DNA of 36,992 nt from Actinomycetes bacterium (GTDB lineage Bacteria > Actinomycetota > Actinomycetes > Actinomycetales > Cellulomonadaceae), in contig JAJYTJ010000021.1 of assembly GCA_021793115.1 (NCBI GenBank), positions 1 through 36,992 of the forward strand. Direction: 5' to 3'. Both the position numbers and the translations under genes were made by a program. The notes under the pieces are model-generated. The model made no database searches, was not told the DNA's origin, and saw only the letters and a program-made list of their open reading frames with translations. Of this stretch, positions 35,221-36,992 are shown one piece after another. How positions within the stretch are numbered: position 1 is the stretch's first letter; every line of letters starts with the position of its first letter.

Positions 35221-36045
35221 CTACTTCTCCAGTCCGGCGGCGACGAGCGCGTTGACGCCAGTCTCGTATTCCCAGTGCCACGGCTCGTACGGGCCGGATC
35301 CGCCGCGGCGGGCCCACGCCGGGTTATCCCAGTCGTAGGTGGCAGCGTTGGCCCTCAGCCAGGTGCCATGAATACCGGTGTAGGTCTCCTTGCAGAAGTC
35401 GACGGCCAGCCCCCAGCCGTGGTTGGACAGGCCGGCGGGGGCCGCCAGGCCGGGCTCCTTGCGCCGCAGCGCAGCTTGTTCTTCCAAGGTTCGGTAGCCG
35501 GAGGTCAGGCACATGGGTTCGCCGAACTTGGCGGTGTGGGCGTCGTTGAGCTTGGTGAGCGTGACGACCGCGTCCGCCCGGTCGCGGTAGGGCTTCTGCC
35601 ACAGGTCGCACAGTGACTCGTCGGGCACGTGCCCGTTGGTGCCGATGTCGGGTACGACTCCTGAGCACTGCACGGTGCCGCCGGTGTCGGTGCGGAAGGT
35701 GGCGCGCGGCATCGACCGGGACACTTCGTCGGAGGTGGCGCTCGCCCGCAGGACGTCCTGTGCGTCATGGTGTGGCGGCGAGACGAGCTCAGCAGGGGGG
35801 GACGGCGCCGGGAGACTCGACGTCAGGGCCTCGACCGTGCTGAGGGTGGGCACATTCGCGGCGCTCTGCGCACCAGCCGGGCCGTTGCTGAGGGTCGACG
35901 CCGTCAGCGTGACGAGCATGACGGCCCCCAGGCCGAGGCGGCCCACCGCGATCAGCGGGAATCGACGCCGGACGGGGCGCGCGGCGCGTCGATGGCGGGC
36001 GCACCCCTGGTCGGGCGTCGGCGGTGTGGCGGTGTGTCGTCCCAT
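35221..36045 (-). CDS. Exported M15 (VanY/D-Ala-D-Ala carboxypeptidase) family peptidase
   Basis: A 274-residue protein with a basic N-terminus, a hydrophobic export segment (about 30-58), a Ser/Pro-rich linker and a C-terminal M15B peptidase domain (about 140-270). Zinc ligands are H209 and D216 (LSNHGWGLAVDF, the SxHxxGxAxD motif) and H257 (EPWHWEYE). SGYRTLEEQ (182-190) is the usual substrate-site motif. Four cysteines (127, 146, 179, 218) could form disulfides outside the cell. It trims the terminal D-Ala of peptidoglycan stems or cuts similar bonds. ATG 36045 has no good ribosome site, so the start is less certain than the domain. Confidence 0.88.
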   Translation of the reverse strand: MGRHTATPPTPDQGCARHRRAARPVRRRFPLIAVGRLGLGAVMLVTLTASTLSNGPAGAQSAANVPTLSTVEALTSSLPAPSPPAELVSPPHHDAQDVLRASATSDEVSRSMPRATFRTDTGGTVQCSGVVPDIGTNGHVPDESLCDLWQKPYRDRADAVVTLTKLNDAHTAKFGEPMCLTSGYRTLEEQAALRRKEPGLAAPAGLSNHGWGLAVDFCKETYTGIHGTWLRANAATYDWDNPAWARRGGSGPYEPWHWEYETGVNALVAAGLEK

Positions 36046-36111
36046 GCGGTAGCAGCAGGCAGTGCGGTCCTCTCGCCGAGCGATGTGCGCCGGCGAAAGG
36101 TGCGGGCCCGG

Positions 36112-36528
36112 TCAGGCCATCTGCCCGCTGGCGCACAGCAGGGGTGCCGCGCCGTCGACGAGTGCCGATGAGGGGGGGTAGTGGTGCATCGCTTCGCCTT
36201 CCCGGCGACGGACCCGGGCGGCTTGCGCCGCGTCGCCTGACCATCGCTTCTCCGTCCACCCTGCCGGGGTTTGGTCAAGTTCCGGCTGGAGAACGATGAA
36301 GGTGGCGTGAAGCCGCGCCTGGACGATGGCCGGTTGGTCGTCGCCGTCATCGAGCACGCGGACCAGACCGAACGTCGGGCCGGGTGCGCCCGTCGGGGTG
36401 TCGGGACGCCAGGACATGGTCAGGACGACGGCGCCCATCAGGAAGGCGACCGCCGTCACGAGGCCAGCGACCTGCAGTCCGCGTCCGCGACGGTCGGGGT
36501 GGGCTGCCCGTGTGGTCGGATGGCTCAC
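36112..36528 (-). CDS. Small membrane-anchored protein of unknown function
   Basis: A 138-residue protein with one membrane helix (about 18-39) after a short basic N-terminus, then a hydrophilic domain rich in charged residues (FGLVRVLDDGDDQPAIVQAR, QTPAGWTEKRW). GTG 36528 is chosen because it overlaps the stop of the SHOCT gene (GTGA), so the two are probably translated together. The frame is open further upstream, but there it is only a shadow of that gene. I do not recognise the family. Confidence 0.6.
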   Translation of the reverse strand: MSHPTTRAAHPDRRGRGLQVAGLVTAVAFLMGAVVLTMSWRPDTPTGAPGPTFGLVRVLDDGDDQPAIVQARLHATFIVLQPELDQTPAGWTEKRWSGDAAQAARVRRREGEAMHHYPPSSALVDGAAPLLCASGQMA

Positions 36529-36803
36529 AGCGTGGCGCGTGACTGCAGCAGGGCCGCGCGCACCTGCTGATAGGTGACCAGGTCCACCTGACCGGTCGCG
36601 AGGCGACGGTCGAGGACCTCCAGCGGCGATCCGCCGATCGGCCCGCCCGGCACGAAGCCGTTCGCCGAGTTCGGCGCCTGGTGGAAGTGCTTGGGCCGGT
36701 CGATCTCGACGACCAGCCACACGATCGCAGCGATCAGCAGGACCCAGAACAGGCCCATGCCGATCCACATCGTGGGGACACCCCATCCCAGCCAGCCCAT
36801 CAT
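36525..36803 (-). CDS. SHOCT-domain membrane protein
   Basis: A 92-residue protein with one N-terminal membrane helix (about 8-32, MWIGMGLFWVLLIAAIVWLV) and a C-terminal SHOCT motif (LEVLDRRLATGQVDLVTYQQ). SHOCT is a short helical module often attached to membrane or stress proteins, probably for oligomerisation. The stop overlaps the GTG of the next gene, making a two-gene unit. The upstream bases to the window edge hold no other supported gene and may contain its promoter. Confidence 0.82.
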   Translation of the reverse strand: MMGWLGWGVPTMWIGMGLFWVLLIAAIVWLVVEIDRPKHFHQAPNSANGFVPGGPIGGSPLEVLDRRLATGQVDLVTYQQVRAALLQSRATL

Positions 36804-36992
36804 CGTCGTCTCCGTCGCCCGGGTGCTGCAGTGGTTCTGCGGCCGCCCCTCGATGCTGGTGCCCTCGGGTGAAGGTCCGATGCCGGTGGCGACGAAGGTT
36901 TGATGAAGCCGCCGGCGACCGTGGTGATGAAGACTGGATCAAGATTCCGCTCGGGGACGGCTGCGGCGTCGTGGGTCCCCTCAGCGTTGTGG

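Noticed and set aside
1..36992. CRISPR arrays and tandem repeats
   Set aside because: No regularly spaced direct repeats were seen anywhere; the repeated units found are protein-level domains only.

Overview
The window is high-GC DNA with actinobacterial codon use (G/C third positions, frequent GTG and TTG starts, GGAGG-type ribosome sites). A c-di-AMP riboswitch in front of an NlpC/P60 hydrolase, an LAxTG sorting signal, a GT87-type membrane glycosyltransferase and an ABC sugar importer without its own ATPase all fit a Gram-positive actinomycete. A plant-biomass-degrading Micrococcales such as a Cellulomonas relative is my inference; no 16S or other marker is present.

Left part (1-5.2 kb). 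It opens with the 3' end of an ABC-F ATPase gene and a frameshifted helix-turn-helix gene. Next come an intact but unusual PIN-domain protein with a membrane segment, the N-terminal stump of an IS256-family transposase, the riboswitch-controlled NlpC/P60 gene, and a heavily decayed NAD-dependent epimerase gene. Three of the six coding units here are remnants, so the stretch looks like a graveyard of inserted or abandoned genes.

Centre (5.2-22.3 kb). Thirteen genes on the minus strand form one catabolic locus for uronate-containing plant polysaccharide, and a divergent regulator gene sits at its head. In transcription order the locus holds a DUF2264 protein, a lipoprotein solute-binding protein, two sugar permeases, a YesL-like DUF624 membrane protein, a GH88 unsaturated glucuronyl hydrolase, a fumarylacetoacetase-fold hydrolase, KduD, KduI, a secreted BNR-propeller glycosidase with lectin and CBM5/12 modules, a broken GH51 arabinofuranosidase, KDPG aldolase (Eda) and KDG kinase (KdgK). 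The importer brings in unsaturated oligosaccharides and GH88 removes the terminal unsaturated uronate. KduI and KduD convert that sugar to 2-keto-3-deoxygluconate, KdgK phosphorylates it, and Eda splits it to pyruvate and glyceraldehyde 3-phosphate. The arabinan-type enzymes suggest rhamnogalacturonan I or arabinogalactan as the source. The regulator joins a DeoR-type DNA-binding domain to a LacI-type sugar sensor.

Right part (22.3-37 kb). It carries a 935-residue sortase-type surface protein, a decayed PIN-like gene, a small membrane protein and a 1188-residue MobF relaxase-helicase. The last three look like the residue of a conjugative element. Then follow an NRAMP-like metal transporter with altered metal-site motifs and a DtxR/IdeR-like operator, a GT87-type glycosyltransferase, an M15 peptidase and a small SHOCT/membrane protein pair. 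No tRNA, rRNA or CRISPR array was found.
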